DNA of 64,000 nucleotides from Nocardioides sp. SYSU D00038 (lineage in GTDB: Bacteria; Actinomycetota; Actinomycetes; Propionibacteriales; Nocardioidaceae), in assembly GCF_016924665.1 (NCBI RefSeq), contig NZ_JAFFJT010000007.1, positions 310,001 through 374,000 of the forward strand. The letters are read 5' to 3'. The notes below the pieces were generated by a model that saw only the letters and a program-made list of their open reading frames with translations, did no database searches and had not been told where the DNA came from. Made by a program: the position numbers and the translations under genes. Below, one piece after another: positions 26,084-34,505 of this stretch. Numbering within the stretch: the stretch's first letter is position 1; each line of letters starts with the position of its first letter.

Positions 26084-26815
26084 TCAGTAGCCGACGAGGG
26101 TCGGGCTGGCGGTGAGGACCCGCAGACCGACGGCGGCGCCGGGCACGGTGACCGTCCCGGGCACGGGAGCCCACGGGCCGCCGTTGATCCGGTAGTCAGC
26201 CGGGTAGGTCGTGTCGACGCTCGGCCGCACCCGCCCGGCGCGCAGGTAGGAGTGGGTGACCTCGAGGTCGGGGTACGGCGCCCCCGCGGTGCGGGTCTGC
26301 TCCGACCTCCCGTCCCCGAACCGCCACCCGAACCCCACCGCCTCGATCCGCAGCTCCACCCGCTGCCCCAACAGGGTCAGCGCCTCGGTGAACGGCTTGT
26401 TGACGGTGAAGAAGTTGGTCTCGAAGTTCACCAGCGTCCGCCCGTTCGGCGGCTGCACCTCGAGCTGCGACGCCGGCAGCGGCAGCTCCGCGAACGCCGT
26501 CGCCACCAGTCCGGGAGTGATCGCTTCGAGCGGGACCTCGGCGTCAGAGGGGATGTCACAGAACTCGAAGGGGTCAACTCCGCTCGAGATCGCTTGCCGG
26601 ACGCACGCCACATCCAGGTTGGATTCCCGAGGAGGGGGCAAACCCTCATTGTCCGTCGACGACACAGGTTGCGTCGAAGGTGCACAGACCTGTTGAACCT
26701 GAACCGTCACCTGTCCGTTCACCATGTGGGTGGTCTCCACGACCTGGCAGGCGTCTGCACGAGCGATGCTCGGACATGCCAACAGAACGATTGTCGTCAA
26801 AAGCAACCGCTTCAT
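26084..26815 (-). CDS. Secreted protein with PKD-like C-terminal domain
   Basis: A 243-aa exported protein: signal peptide MKRLLLTTIVLLACPSIARADA, then a variable acidic region with several Cys, and a C-terminal beta domain (RVELRIEAVGFGWRFGDGRSEQTRTAGAPYPDLEVTHSYLRAGR) that has the W-x-F-GDG-T-HSY pattern of PKD domains. The ATG overlaps the stop of the upstream DUF6318 gene by 4 bp. Codon use in the first half is noticeably less GC-rich than the neighbours. No enzyme motif is seen; a cell-surface or binding role is likely. Confidence 0.75.
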   Translation of the reverse strand: MKRLLLTTIVLLACPSIARADACQVVETTHMVNGQVTVQVQQVCAPSTQPVSSTDNEGLPPPRESNLDVACVRQAISSGVDPFEFCDIPSDAEVPLEAITPGLVATAFAELPLPASQLEVQPPNGRTLVNFETNFFTVNKPFTEALTLLGQRVELRIEAVGFGWRFGDGRSEQTRTAGAPYPDLEVTHSYLRAGRVRPSVDTTYPADYRINGGPWAPVPGTVTVPGAAVGLRVLTASPTLVGY

Positions 26816-27336
26816 GAGGCAAAGGCCACCAGAGTGAGAAGCCACCGCGAGCCCACAGATCTGAGCTCGAAAACCATCAAGCGACTTTCCTTCGGATAGG
26901 AAACCGGCTCCGCCCCCTGCGACTGCGTTGTCACGCCCGCTGCGATGCGGATACCCGCATCGATCGTTGCCTTCTGATCGGTCATATCTCGCCGCCGCAT
27001 CCCCGCGATCGTCCATCGCCCACCTTCAAACTGGCCTCCCGCGGCAATCGCACTGGCTATCGGACGCGACAGGTTCGGACATCCTCGGCACTCGGGAGCC
27101 GAGAGTTGCTCCATCGCGGAGACCTCCCCTGTCCGCAACGCCTCGTTCCGCGCCGCCACCCACGCCTCGACCGTCTCCACCGGCGACAGCGCAGCCGGTG
27201 TGGGCGACGCCGACGGCGAGGCGGCGACGTCCGTGGCGGAGGGGGTGGGCTCGACCCGGGGCCCGGGGTCGTCGTTCCCGGCGCACCCGGCTGCGAGCAC
27301 GAGCAGCAGGGCGCAGAGCGGGGCGAGACGTCTCAT
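26812..27336 (-). CDS. DUF6318 family lipoprotein
   Basis: A 174-aa lipoprotein: MRRLAPLCALLLVLAAGCAG carries a lipobox with Cys18, then a Ser/Pro/Thr linker, then the domain LSPVETVEAWVAARNEALRTGEVSAMEQLSAPECRGC, which fits the actinobacterial DUF6318 family. It is the first gene of a two-gene coupled operon (ATGA overlap with the PKD-like gene). The 3' half has A/T-richer codons than flanking genes, as does its partner. Function unknown; probably extracytoplasmic. Confidence 0.8.
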   Translation of the reverse strand: MRRLAPLCALLLVLAAGCAGNDDPGPRVEPTPSATDVAASPSASPTPAALSPVETVEAWVAARNEALRTGEVSAMEQLSAPECRGCPNLSRPIASAIAAGGQFEGGRWTIAGMRRRDMTDQKATIDAGIRIAAGVTTQSQGAEPVSYPKESRLMVFELRSVGSRWLLTLVAFAS

Positions 27337-27473
27337 CAGGCTGGTCCTTCCCGAGATGGTGCAGCACCCGAACCGGAGGCGCCACGCAGCAAACTACCCA
27401 CTCGCCGACCCGACGGCGACCCCGAATTCCCCGATCTGTGGAGACGTGACCAGGCCTCGGGGATCATGGGGAG

Positions 27474-28295
27474 GTGGGGGAGTACTTCGACCGTCGCGCC
27501 GACCGCCGGTGGCAGCGCCAGATGCGCAAGCGGCTCAAGCACCTGGAGCGCGAGTACGGCCCGATCGAGATGTACGGCGCCCCGCCCCGGCGGCGGCGCT
27601 GGCGGGAGACCGGACCGGTGCTGCCGGGGCTCGCGATCGCGCTGGGCCTGACCGCGGTGGTCATGGTGATGAACCCGGGCGCGACCGGCTATCGCGTCCG
27701 CGACCTCATCGACACCATCAACGGCCGCGACGACGGTGCCTACACCTTCCTTGCCACCGAGCGCGGCTCCTCGATGCCGGTGGGCTGGAGCCCGTGCGAG
27801 CCGATCACCTACGTCGTCAACCCCGAGGGCGCGCCGGCCGACCACGAGGACCTGGTGGCCGACGCGATCGAGCTGCTCGAGGAGGAGAGCGAGTTCGAGT
27901 TCGACGACGGGGGCGAGACCGACGACCGCACCTTCACGCTCGGTGCGCGTGAGCCCGGCGACCCGGTGCTGATCGGGTGGGCCACGCCCGACGAGGTGCC
28001 CGCCCTCCGCGGCGACACCATCGGCGTCGGCGGCAGCAGCACCGCACCCCGGCAGGGACGGCCCCGCTTCGTCACCGGGTCGGTGGCGCTCGACGGGCCG
28101 GCGTACCGGACCATGGCGCGCCAGGGCGACGGCGACCAGCAGCGGCTGGTCCTCGTGCACGAGCTGGTGCACGTGCTCGGGCTCGACCACGTCGACGACC
28201 GCGACCAGCTGATGTATCCGCAGTACATCGGCCAGGACGGCCTCGGCGAGGGCGACCGCGCCGGTCTCGCCGAGCTGCACGAGCTGCCGTGCTGA
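27474..28295 (+). CDS. Membrane-anchored metzincin-like (matrixin-type) metalloprotease, copy 1
   Basis: A 273-aa type II membrane protein: a basic cytoplasmic N-terminus (RRADRRWQRQMRKRLKHLERE), one membrane segment at about residues 49-66, and an extracellular domain. Zinc motif HELVHVLGLDH (229-239) fits HExxHxxGxxH, and LMYP at about 247-250 is a plausible Met-turn. The domain is compact (about 170 aa). Downstream the paralogue at 28289 overlaps the stop by 7 bp, so both are translationally coupled. Proteolytic activity is predicted from motifs; substrate and propeptide control are unknown. Confidence 0.85.
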   Translation: MGEYFDRRADRRWQRQMRKRLKHLEREYGPIEMYGAPPRRRRWRETGPVLPGLAIALGLTAVVMVMNPGATGYRVRDLIDTINGRDDGAYTFLATERGSSMPVGWSPCEPITYVVNPEGAPADHEDLVADAIELLEEESEFEFDDGGETDDRTFTLGAREPGDPVLIGWATPDEVPALRGDTIGVGGSSTAPRQGRPRFVTGSVALDGPAYRTMARQGDGDQQRLVLVHELVHVLGLDHVDDRDQLMYPQYIGQDGLGEGDRAGLAELHELPC

Positions 28296-28963
28296 CCGCC
28301 GAGGCACCACCGGCGCCGCCGTCGCGACTTCGACGCGCGGTCGTCGTAGTCGTCGTCGCGGTGCTGGCCGGCGCGGCGGCGCTGTGGTGGACCGGTCGCG
28401 AGGGCGACGACCACGCCTTCCTGCGCACCCAGCCCGACGGCACCACCCCGGTCAGCTGGGACCCGTGCCGCGCGATCCCCTACGCCGTCAACACCGACGG
28501 CGCACCCACCGGCTGGCGCGCGCTGCTCGAGGCCGCGCTCGCCGAGGTGAGCGCGGCCAGCGGCTACGTCTTCCGCGACACCGGCACCACCGCCAACCGG
28601 ACCCTCGCCACCCCGAGCGACCCCGTGCTGGTGCTGTGTTCGCACCAGGGCCGCCGGCACGACCTCCAGGGGTCGGTCGCCGGCCTCGGTGGCCCGGTGG
28701 CCACCGACGTCCAGGGGCTCGCCCGGTGGACGTCCGGCGGCGTCATCCTCGACCAGGCCGAGTACCAGCAGCTCGAGCGCGAGGGCGACGAGGTCGCCGC
28801 CCGGATGATCCTGGTCCACGAGATCCTGCACGTGCTGGGACTCGGGCACGTCGACGACGAGGACCAGCTGATGAACGCGTCCTACGTCGGCCAGGACCGG
28901 CTCGGAGACGGTGACGTCGCGGGGCTCCGTGCGCTGCACGACCAGCCGTGCGCCTCGCGCTGA
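28289..28963 (+). CDS. Membrane-anchored metzincin-like metalloprotease, copy 2
   Basis: A 224-aa paralogue of the preceding gene: a short N-terminus, one anchor (RRAVVVVVVAVLAGAAALWW), then the shared extracellular domain with a WDPCRAIPYAVNTDGAP strand equivalent to WSPCEPITYVVNPEGAP in copy 1. Zinc motif HEILHVLGLGHVDD and LMNAS as Met-turn region. The GTG at 28289 overlaps the copy 1 stop, indicating translational coupling. The tandem duplication has diverged well beyond recent copies. Both end with a conserved acidic GD-G-AGL-ALH segment and a Cys near the C-terminus that may pair with the Cys after the anchor. Confidence 0.85.
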   Translation: MLTAEAPPAPPSRLRRAVVVVVVAVLAGAAALWWTGREGDDHAFLRTQPDGTTPVSWDPCRAIPYAVNTDGAPTGWRALLEAALAEVSAASGYVFRDTGTTANRTLATPSDPVLVLCSHQGRRHDLQGSVAGLGGPVATDVQGLARWTSGGVILDQAEYQQLEREGDEVAARMILVHEILHVLGLGHVDDEDQLMNASYVGQDRLGDGDVAGLRALHDQPCASR

Positions 28964-29018
28964 CCGGCCGGGACGCGCCCCCGCGCCGGGGCTGCGCCGA
29001 CCGGCGCGCCCGCCCACG

Positions 29019-29024
29019 TACGGT
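29019..29024 (+). promoter_or_regulatory. -10 element for leaderless mRNA
   Basis: TACGGT ends 6 nt before the GTG at 29031, which places the predicted transcription start at the start codon. The gene has no Shine-Dalgarno sequence at normal spacing. No clear -35 is visible. Confidence 0.5.
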
Positions 29025-29030
29025 GGCGGG

Positions 29031-30296
29031 GTGACGGTACGACGCGTGGGGCTCGCCGCTCTCGGACTCGCGATCGCTCTCCCGGTCAGCCTGGTCGGGC
29101 CGACCCCGTCGGCCACCGCCGACGACGACCGCCCACCGGGGAAGCCGGGCTGGACGGGCTGGGCAGCCTGGACGGGCGGTACCGGTCCGACGGCCGGTGC
29201 GCCGCAGACCTCCGACGGCATCGCCGGTCGGCGGGCGCTGCCGTTGCCGCTGGCCAAGGTCGGCGACTGGGTGCGCACCGACCTGGCCGCCTACCCCGTG
29301 GTGCCGGGGCTCGGCTTCGAGCGCTTCGAGCTCGCCGACAGCCGGGGCCGGGTTCGGGTGCAGCTGCTGCGGGCCGACCTGTCCGCGCCCGGGCTCTCGC
29401 TCGACTACCTCTCCCCCCGCCACGTCACCACCACCGCCGGTGTGCTCGGCCAGGTCAAGGCCGACCGCGGCATCGCCGGCGTCAACGGCGACTTCTTCGA
29501 CATCGGCGACACCGGCGCGCCGTTGGGGGTCGGCAAGGACCGGCAGCGCGGCCCGGTGCACGGTCCGGTCGACGGCTGGAACCAGGCCTTCTACCTCGAC
29601 CACGCCGGCACGCCGCGGATCGGCACCCTGGCGGTGCGGAGCAGGATCCGCCAGCACCCGCGGATCGCCATCGAGCACCGCAACTCGCCGTCGGTGCGGA
29701 TGGGCGGCATCGGCGTCTACACCCAGGCCTGGGGCACGCTGCGCGACTACCGGGTCACCGACGGCCAGCGCAAGCGGGTCCGGATGGTCGCGGTGCGCAA
29801 CGGCCGGGTGCTCTGGAACAAGGTGAGGTTCCCGCGCCGGCTGCCGGTCACCGGCAAGGTCCTCGTCGGCCGGGGCAAGGGTGCCGACGCGCTGCGCCGG
29901 CTGACCCGCGGCAAGAAGGTCACGATCCTCAGCCGCACCGACGGGTCGCCCCAGGTCGCGATCACCGGCAACCAGGTGCTGCTCCGCGCCGGCAAGCGCA
30001 CCACGGGCGACGACGTCGACATGCACCCGCGCACCGCGGTCGGGATCGACCGCGACACCGGCCAAGTGCTGCTCATGGTCGTCGACGGGCGGCAGTCGTT
30101 CAGCCGCGGACTCACCATGGTCGAGATGTCGGTGCTGATGCGTCAGCTCGGCGCCGAGGACGCGCTCAACCTCGACGGCGGCGGGTCCTCGACGATGGTG
30201 ACCAAGCGCCCCAGCGGCACGGTGGGCATCGTGAACTCGCCCTCCGACGGCCGGCAGCGCCAGGTGCCCAACGGCCTGGTGCTCCACCACCGCTGA
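29031..30296 (+). CDS. Secreted phosphodiester glycosidase family protein (NAGPA-like)
   Basis: A 421-aa exported protein: signal peptide VTVRRVGLAALGLAIALPVSLVGPTPSATA, a low-complexity Gly/Trp/Pro stretch, and a C-terminal phosphodiester glycosidase (NAGPA) domain (TTTAGVLGQVKADRGIAGVNGDFFDIGDTGAP, MHPRTAVGIDRDTGQVLLMVVDGRQSFSRGLTMVEMSVLMRQLGAEDALNLDGGGSSTMV). The final DGGGSSTM motif is highly conserved. The family cleaves the diester that caps sugar phosphates (uncovering enzyme, exopolysaccharide-linked proteins). Substrate in this organism is unknown, perhaps teichoic-acid-like polymers. Confidence 0.9.
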   Translation: MTVRRVGLAALGLAIALPVSLVGPTPSATADDDRPPGKPGWTGWAAWTGGTGPTAGAPQTSDGIAGRRALPLPLAKVGDWVRTDLAAYPVVPGLGFERFELADSRGRVRVQLLRADLSAPGLSLDYLSPRHVTTTAGVLGQVKADRGIAGVNGDFFDIGDTGAPLGVGKDRQRGPVHGPVDGWNQAFYLDHAGTPRIGTLAVRSRIRQHPRIAIEHRNSPSVRMGGIGVYTQAWGTLRDYRVTDGQRKRVRMVAVRNGRVLWNKVRFPRRLPVTGKVLVGRGKGADALRRLTRGKKVTILSRTDGSPQVAITGNQVLLRAGKRTTGDDVDMHPRTAVGIDRDTGQVLLMVVDGRQSFSRGLTMVEMSVLMRQLGAEDALNLDGGGSSTMVTKRPSGTVGIVNSPSDGRQRQVPNGLVLHHR

Positions 30297-30315
30297 GCCC
30301 GCCCGCACGGACCGG

Positions 30316-30783
30316 TCAGGCCGGGGCGTCCACCAGCGCCACCGTCGTGACCGCGACCAGGCACTCGCTGGTGGGCTTCGGCACGCCGTCGGCCACGACC
30401 CGCAGCCCGTCGCCCTCCTCGGTCACCGTCACCCCGGTCGGCACCTCGCAGCCCAGGTGGACCACGGCCCCGTGGAGGAGCCGCCCGGGAGCCAGGTCGG
30501 CCCGCGCCCGCCGGGCTGCCTCGGCGAGCTCGGTGGCGAATCCGTCGTCGAGCCCGGAGGCCCACTGCTGCACCGCCTGCTCGTCGGGCAGCGCGACCGC
30601 CACCGGGTCGGTGCGCCCGCCCACCCCGGAGCCGTGCAGCAGCCGCACCAGCCGCGGCTCCGCCGCAGCGGATGCGGACGGCGCCGGTGACTCCTCGGTC
30701 GTCGGCTCGTCACCGCAGCCACCGAGCAGCACGAGCGGGCCGACCAGCAGGAGGGTCGCGGTCGGTCCGAGCAGGCGTCGCAT
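30316..30783 (-). CDS. Hypothetical lipoprotein
   Basis: A 155-aa lipoprotein: signal MRRLLGPTATLLLVGPLVLLGGCG with lipobox Cys23, a Ser/Ala/Pro linker, then a small domain with Cys in VVHLGCEVPTGVTVTEEGDGLRVVADGVPKPTSECLVAVTTVALV, likely one disulfide. Convergent with the phosphodiester glycosidase gene (19 bp gap) and divergent from the DNA glycosylase gene. The domain reads like a small beta-barrel seen in other actinobacterial lipoproteins, but I cannot name it. Confidence 0.65.
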   Translation of the reverse strand: MRRLLGPTATLLLVGPLVLLGGCGDEPTTEESPAPSASAAAEPRLVRLLHGSGVGGRTDPVAVALPDEQAVQQWASGLDDGFATELAEAARRARADLAPGRLLHGAVVHLGCEVPTGVTVTEEGDGLRVVADGVPKPTSECLVAVTTVALVDAPA

Positions 30784-30843
30784 GGTGCTCCGACGCCCCT
30801 GCCCCGTGCCGGGTTCCGAGCCCCGCCGTGACAGGCTGCGCCC

Positions 30844-31440
30844 GTGCCCCGCTTCACCCGCGACGAGCTGCTGGCGTTCCGCGACGCCGAGGTGCCCGAC
30901 CTGGTCGGCTCGGACCTGCGGCTGCTCTTCGTGGGCATCAACCCCGGCCTGTGGACCGCGGCCGTGCAGACCCACTTCGCGCACCCGGTCAACCGGTTCT
31001 ACCCCGCGCTGCTCCGCGCCGGCATCCTCGACCGCCCGGTCGACCCCGCCGCCGGCATGACCGACGACGACCGCGCGGCGCTCACCGGCCGCGGCATCGG
31101 CATCACCAACGTCGTCCGCCGAGCCACCGCGCGGGCCGACGAGCTGACCGACGAGGAGCTGCGCGAGGGCGGCCGCCAGCTGGTCGCGACCGTCGAGCGC
31201 ACCCGCCCCCGGGTCGTGGCCATCCTCGGCATCACGGCCTACCGCACGGCGTTCGGCCGCCGGAAGGCCGCCGCCGGTCGGCAACCGGAGACCCTGGGCG
31301 GCGCCGAGCTGTGGGTCGCACCCAACCCGAGCGGCCTCAACGCCCACGAGACCGTCGAGTCGCTAGCGGTCGCGTACGCCGAGGTGGCGCGCGCGGCCGG
31401 CATCCTCCCGCCCGTCGAGCCGGGGCCCGACCAGGGTTGA
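30844..31440 (+). CDS. mug: G/U mismatch-specific DNA glycosylase
   Basis: A 198-aa protein of the Mug/TDG branch of the uracil-DNA glycosylase fold. Motif I is GINPGLWTA (residues 31-39, NPGL at 33-36) and motif II is NPSGLNAHE (161-169). The enzyme removes uracil or ethenocytosine opposite G. The GTG at 30844 follows a CAGGCT -10-like element by 6 nt, so a leaderless transcript is possible. Length is slightly above the E. coli protein (168 aa). No neighbour suggests an operon. Confidence 0.92.
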   Translation: MPRFTRDELLAFRDAEVPDLVGSDLRLLFVGINPGLWTAAVQTHFAHPVNRFYPALLRAGILDRPVDPAAGMTDDDRAALTGRGIGITNVVRRATARADELTDEELREGGRQLVATVERTRPRVVAILGITAYRTAFGRRKAAAGRQPETLGGAELWVAPNPSGLNAHETVESLAVAYAEVARAAGILPPVEPGPDQG

Positions 31441-31443
31441 TCG

Positions 31444-31917
31444 TCACGACTCCTCCCTCCCCCGCCTCCCCAGCGGCACCACCTCCCCCGGCCCTCGTCG
31501 TGGTCGGCGCAGCGGGAACAGGTCGTCGTCGAGCGGCACCTCACGCACCCGGTTGTGGGTGACCACCACCAGCACCGGCCCCGACCCGCCGTGCTCCACG
31601 AGCGCCCGGCCGTCGAGCCGGTGCCCGCCCGGCAACCCCATCCGTCGCGAGCGGCGCAGGGGCCCCGCCGCCCGCGGCGCCACCAGCTCGCGCACCAGGA
31701 ACCGCAGCCAGCGCGCCGCCCCGGGGTCGTCGTCGCACAGCACCAGGCAGCACCCGTCGGGACACGGCGCCCACGGCGACCGCGGTCCGGGCTGCCCCGG
31801 CCAGACCACCCGGGTCGCCCCCGGCACCGCCGCCAGCCCGGCCACCAGGGCGCGGGTGCGCGGCTCGAGCGGCGGGTCGACCACCACCAGCTGGGTCAGG
31901 TCTCGCGGTCGCAGCAC
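31444..31917 (-). CDS. Hypothetical Arg-rich protein
   Basis: A 157-aa protein of unknown family. The first 100 residues look like an alpha/beta domain (LTQLVVVDPPLEPRTRALVAGLAAVPGATRVVWPGQPG, then CCLVLCDDDPGAARWLRFLVRELVAP). The C-terminal part is Arg-rich with VEHGGSGPVLVVVTHNRVREVPLDDDLFPL. No signal or membrane segment. The start and frame are supported by consistent third-position GC. It is convergent with mug, with a gap of 3 bp. Confidence 0.5.
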   Translation of the reverse strand: MLRPRDLTQLVVVDPPLEPRTRALVAGLAAVPGATRVVWPGQPGPRSPWAPCPDGCCLVLCDDDPGAARWLRFLVRELVAPRAAGPLRRSRRMGLPGGHRLDGRALVEHGGSGPVLVVVTHNRVREVPLDDDLFPLRRPRRGPGEVVPLGRRGREES

Positions 31918-32065
31918 GGCACACCTCCAGGAGCTAGTCCGCTGCTGATCCCGACGCTTCCCGTCCGCACCGACGGACCCACCCGTGCGCGCCGGACCCT
32001 GTGGACGAGGCCTTCGCGGGGCCCGGATGTGGGCGCGACGTGGTCCGCGACGAGCGCTGAGCCAC

Positions 32066-32071
32066 TACCGT
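32066..32071 (+). promoter_or_regulatory. -10 element for leaderless mRNA of EthD gene
   Basis: TACCGT ends 6 nt before the GTG at 32078, so transcription likely starts at the initiation codon. No Shine-Dalgarno sequence at normal spacing. Confidence 0.5.
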
Positions 32072-32077
32072 GACCGC

Positions 32078-32749
32078 GTGTCCAAGCTGATGTTCGCCCT
32101 GTGGGGCGGCGACCTCGCGTCTACGCTGCACGACCCGGCGCTCCACGCCCGGCTCGCGGAGGCGGGGGTCGAGCGGGTGCAGGTGAACGTCGACGACGCC
32201 GCGGTGGCGGGGGCGATGCGGATCCCGTCGGCCGAGCCGGCGATCGGGGCGGTCGTCAGCACCTGGGGCGGGGAGGCGCCCGCCGTCGTCGACGTGCTGG
32301 GAGGCGCCGCCGACCGGGTGGCCGGCTGGGCGGTGGAGGAGCGGCTGCCGATCCCGCCGCCGTCGTCCGCGAGCGGGGAGCGCCTGGACGCCCTCGCCAA
32401 CATCGCGCTGCTGCGCCGCCCCGAGGAGCTGTCGCACGAGGAGTGGCTGCACCGGTGGCTGGTCGACCACACACCGGTCGCGATCGCGACGCAGGCGACG
32501 TTCGGCTACGTGCAGAACGTCGTCTCGGCCCCGGTCACCCCGGACGCGCCGGCGGTGGCCGCGCTCGTGGAGGAGCTGTTCCCGAGCGCGGCCATCGACG
32601 ACGTGCACGCGTTCTACGGCAGCGCGGGCGACGACGCCGAGCTGCACGACCGGCTCGGGCGGATGATGGCCAGCGTGGCGCGGTTCGGCGCCGACCGCGA
32701 CCTCGACCTGGTACCGAGCAGCCGCTACGTCTACGACGTCGGCCCCTGA
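32078..32749 (+). CDS. EthD domain-containing protein
   Basis: A 223-aa protein with a C-terminal EthD-like ferredoxin-fold (LLRRPEELSHEEWLHRWLVDHTPVAIATQATFGYVQNVV) and an N-terminal half related to dimeric alpha-beta barrels (MFALWGGDLASTLHDPALHARLAEAGVERVQVNVDDA). EthD-type proteins accompany degradation pathways and some act as dehydratases or monooxygenase helpers. It stands alone, divergent from the small gene at 31917 and convergent with the DUF1707 gene. GTG at 32078 chosen for the -10 element 6 nt before it. Confidence 0.8.
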   Translation: MSKLMFALWGGDLASTLHDPALHARLAEAGVERVQVNVDDAAVAGAMRIPSAEPAIGAVVSTWGGEAPAVVDVLGGAADRVAGWAVEERLPIPPPSSASGERLDALANIALLRRPEELSHEEWLHRWLVDHTPVAIATQATFGYVQNVVSAPVTPDAPAVAALVEELFPSAAIDDVHAFYGSAGDDAELHDRLGRMMASVARFGADRDLDLVPSSRYVYDVGP

Positions 32750-32770
32750 GCCACCGCGCCGGGCGCCCCG

Positions 32771-33769
32771 CTAGTCCGAGGCCGTGGAGTCGTAGGTGAC
32801 CTTGCCGCCGAGCGTGGCGTTGAGGTGCACGGACTCGCCGTACTCGTTCGACGCGCTGGCGGTGATCCTGCTGTCGTTGAGCGCCAGCCCGCCGACGGTG
32901 ACGTACCACGTGGTCGGGTCCTCGACCTTCGACCGGGCCAGCTCGACGAGCTTGAGGATCACCCCCGGCCGCACCTTCGCGAGGTCGGTGCGGGCGTACT
33001 CGATCGTGCCCTTCGAGCCCGACTCCTCGAGCTGGCCGTCGTAGTAGAAGGAGCGGTAGCGCTTGCCCGAGGGCCCCTCGGGGATCTGCACCACGGCGTA
33101 GCGGGGGTAGATCACCGCCATGAAGACCGAGGTGCTGCCGCGCTCGGCGACCGCGTCGACGAGGTCCTGGTAACCCTGCCGGGTGAACAGGTTGATGCCG
33201 TTCTCTCCCGGCTCCTCGCCCGGCGCGTACGTCGTGTCGTCGGTGGGGGTGATGCCACCGAGGTCGGTGTCGTCGAACGCCGAGACGACCGCTCCGATCA
33301 CGGTGCCGAACACCGCGATGGCGACGATCGCCACCACGGCGAAGATCAGCGGCCGGGTGCGCCTGGCGACCTGCTGGGCCGCGTCGCCGACCACGACGGT
33401 GATGTCGGTGACGCCCCCGCCGCCCGAGGTCGGCCCGTACTGCGGGCCGGTCGGGAAGCCGGTGCGCTGGCCGGTGGCGCTGGCGACCGCAGCGGGGTCG
33501 GGAGCGGCCGGCTCGTCCTCGACCGCCTCCGAGGCCGGCGTGGGCGGCGTCGCGTCGTCCGGGTAGGTCTCGTAGGTCGGCAGCACCGGAGGCGGACGCA
33601 GGTCGCGCACGTGGGTCTCGATGTCGCCGAGGGTCTGGGCGTGCTGGAGGTCGGCGAGGCGCTTGTCGCGGTCGGCCTCGATGATCCGGCCGTCGGCGAA
33701 GGCCTCGCGCACGAGGTCCATGGCGGTGGCCCGGTCGGCGTCGCGGGCCCGCTTGTCGGGAGAGGTCAC
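32771..33769 (-). CDS. DUF1707 domain membrane protein
   Basis: A 332-aa protein. The N-terminal DUF1707 segment (ARDADRATAMDLVREAFADGRIIEADRDKRLADLQHAQTLGDIETHVRDL, about residues 7-57) is followed by a Pro/Asp/Thr-rich linker, one membrane span (RRTRPLIFAVVAIVAIAVFGTVIGAVVSAF) and a 160-residue extracytoplasmic domain. The domain includes LFTRQGYQDLVDAVAERGSTSVFMAVIYPRYAVVQIPEGPSGKRYRSFYYDGQLEESG, which looks lipoprotein-like and could bind a ligand. The GTG at 33769 is 6 nt after TACCGT (complement 33776-33781), so leaderless. Divergent from the three-gene operon starting at 33846. Confidence 0.85.
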   Translation of the reverse strand: MTSPDKRARDADRATAMDLVREAFADGRIIEADRDKRLADLQHAQTLGDIETHVRDLRPPPVLPTYETYPDDATPPTPASEAVEDEPAAPDPAAVASATGQRTGFPTGPQYGPTSGGGGVTDITVVVGDAAQQVARRTRPLIFAVVAIVAIAVFGTVIGAVVSAFDDTDLGGITPTDDTTYAPGEEPGENGINLFTRQGYQDLVDAVAERGSTSVFMAVIYPRYAVVQIPEGPSGKRYRSFYYDGQLEESGSKGTIEYARTDLAKVRPGVILKLVELARSKVEDPTTWYVTVGGLALNDSRITASASNEYGESVHLNATLGGKVTYDSTASD

Positions 33770-33775
33770 GTCGGC

Positions 33776-33838
33776 ACGGTAGCGATCGGGCGCCACTCCC
33801 GACCATGGCCCGGTCGAGTGGTTGCGCCCGCCTAGGAT
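33776..33838. promoter_or_regulatory. Divergent leaderless promoter region
   Basis: On the minus strand TACCGT (complement of 33776-33781) is 6 nt before the DUF1707 GTG. On the plus strand TAGGAT (33833-33838) is 7 nt before the GTG at 33846. Both would give mRNAs without a 5' leader. No clear operator symmetry is seen. Confidence 0.5.
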
Positions 33839-33845
33839 CTGGCGC

Positions 33846-34505
33846 GTGACCGTCTCGGAGGCGTCGACCGACCAGCCGCCCCCGCCCCGCCGGCGCCGGG
33901 TGCGCGAGCTCGTCGCCAACCGCCCGCTGCCGCAGCGGGTCGGGGCGGTCGTCGGCGTGCTGATCCTCCTCACCGCGCCGTTCGGCGGGCTCAGGGAGGC
34001 CACGGGCAGCGACACGGAGCCGATCGCCCTCGACCAGCGCATCGACATCGGCCCGTTCCACCTCACCGTCACCAAGGTCGTCTCGCTCCCCGACCTCGCG
34101 CCGGTGGCCGAGCCCGAGCCCGGCAACCGGGTGCTGGCGATCAGGTTCGACCTCGAGAACCACACCGACGAGCCCGTCTACGCCGAGCGGCTGATCCGCG
34201 ACGCGTTCGGCTCGCCCACCAAGGGGTTCCGCCCCTGGCCGGGCGAGGAGTCGCCCGAGATCGAGTTCTTCTTCGTCGACGACACCGCCCCGCTCGGCAC
34301 CGAGTACGTCAACCCCGGCACCACCGCCGACCTGGTCGGCGTGCTGCACACCGGGCCGACGTTCGAGCCCGAGGACTTCGAGCTCGAGGTCTACGGGTTC
34401 ACCTACCAGGTTGACGAGATCGCCGCGTTCCGCGCCGACGAGTGGGGCCCGGCCGGTGGCGACCCGCTGGCCGCCGGCCCCCTCGAGGTCGCGGTGGAGG
34501 ACTGA
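33846..34505 (+). CDS. Membrane-anchored beta-domain protein, operon copy 1
   Basis: A 219-aa protein: a basic cytoplasmic N-terminus (PPPPRRRRVRELVANRPLPQRVGAVV), one membrane anchor (VGVLILLTAPFGGL) and an extracytoplasmic beta domain (IDIGPFHLTVTKVVSLPDLAP, PGNRVLAIRFDLENHTDEPVYAE) with the look of DUF4352-type Ig-like domains. First of three coupled genes encoding proteins of the same build. Stop overlaps the next ATG by 1 bp (TGATG). Function unknown. Confidence 0.75.
   Translation: MTVSEASTDQPPPPRRRRVRELVANRPLPQRVGAVVGVLILLTAPFGGLREATGSDTEPIALDQRIDIGPFHLTVTKVVSLPDLAPVAEPEPGNRVLAIRFDLENHTDEPVYAERLIRDAFGSPTKGFRPWPGEESPEIEFFFVDDTAPLGTEYVNPGTTADLVGVLHTGPTFEPEDFELEVYGFTYQVDEIAAFRADEWGPAGGDPLAAGPLEVAVED

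Noticed and set aside
25872..26174. N-terminal extension of the methyltransferase through the tandem repeats
   Set aside because: The extension is Pro/Arg/Ala low-complexity, encoded by non-coding repeats, while the conserved family start lies at 25871.
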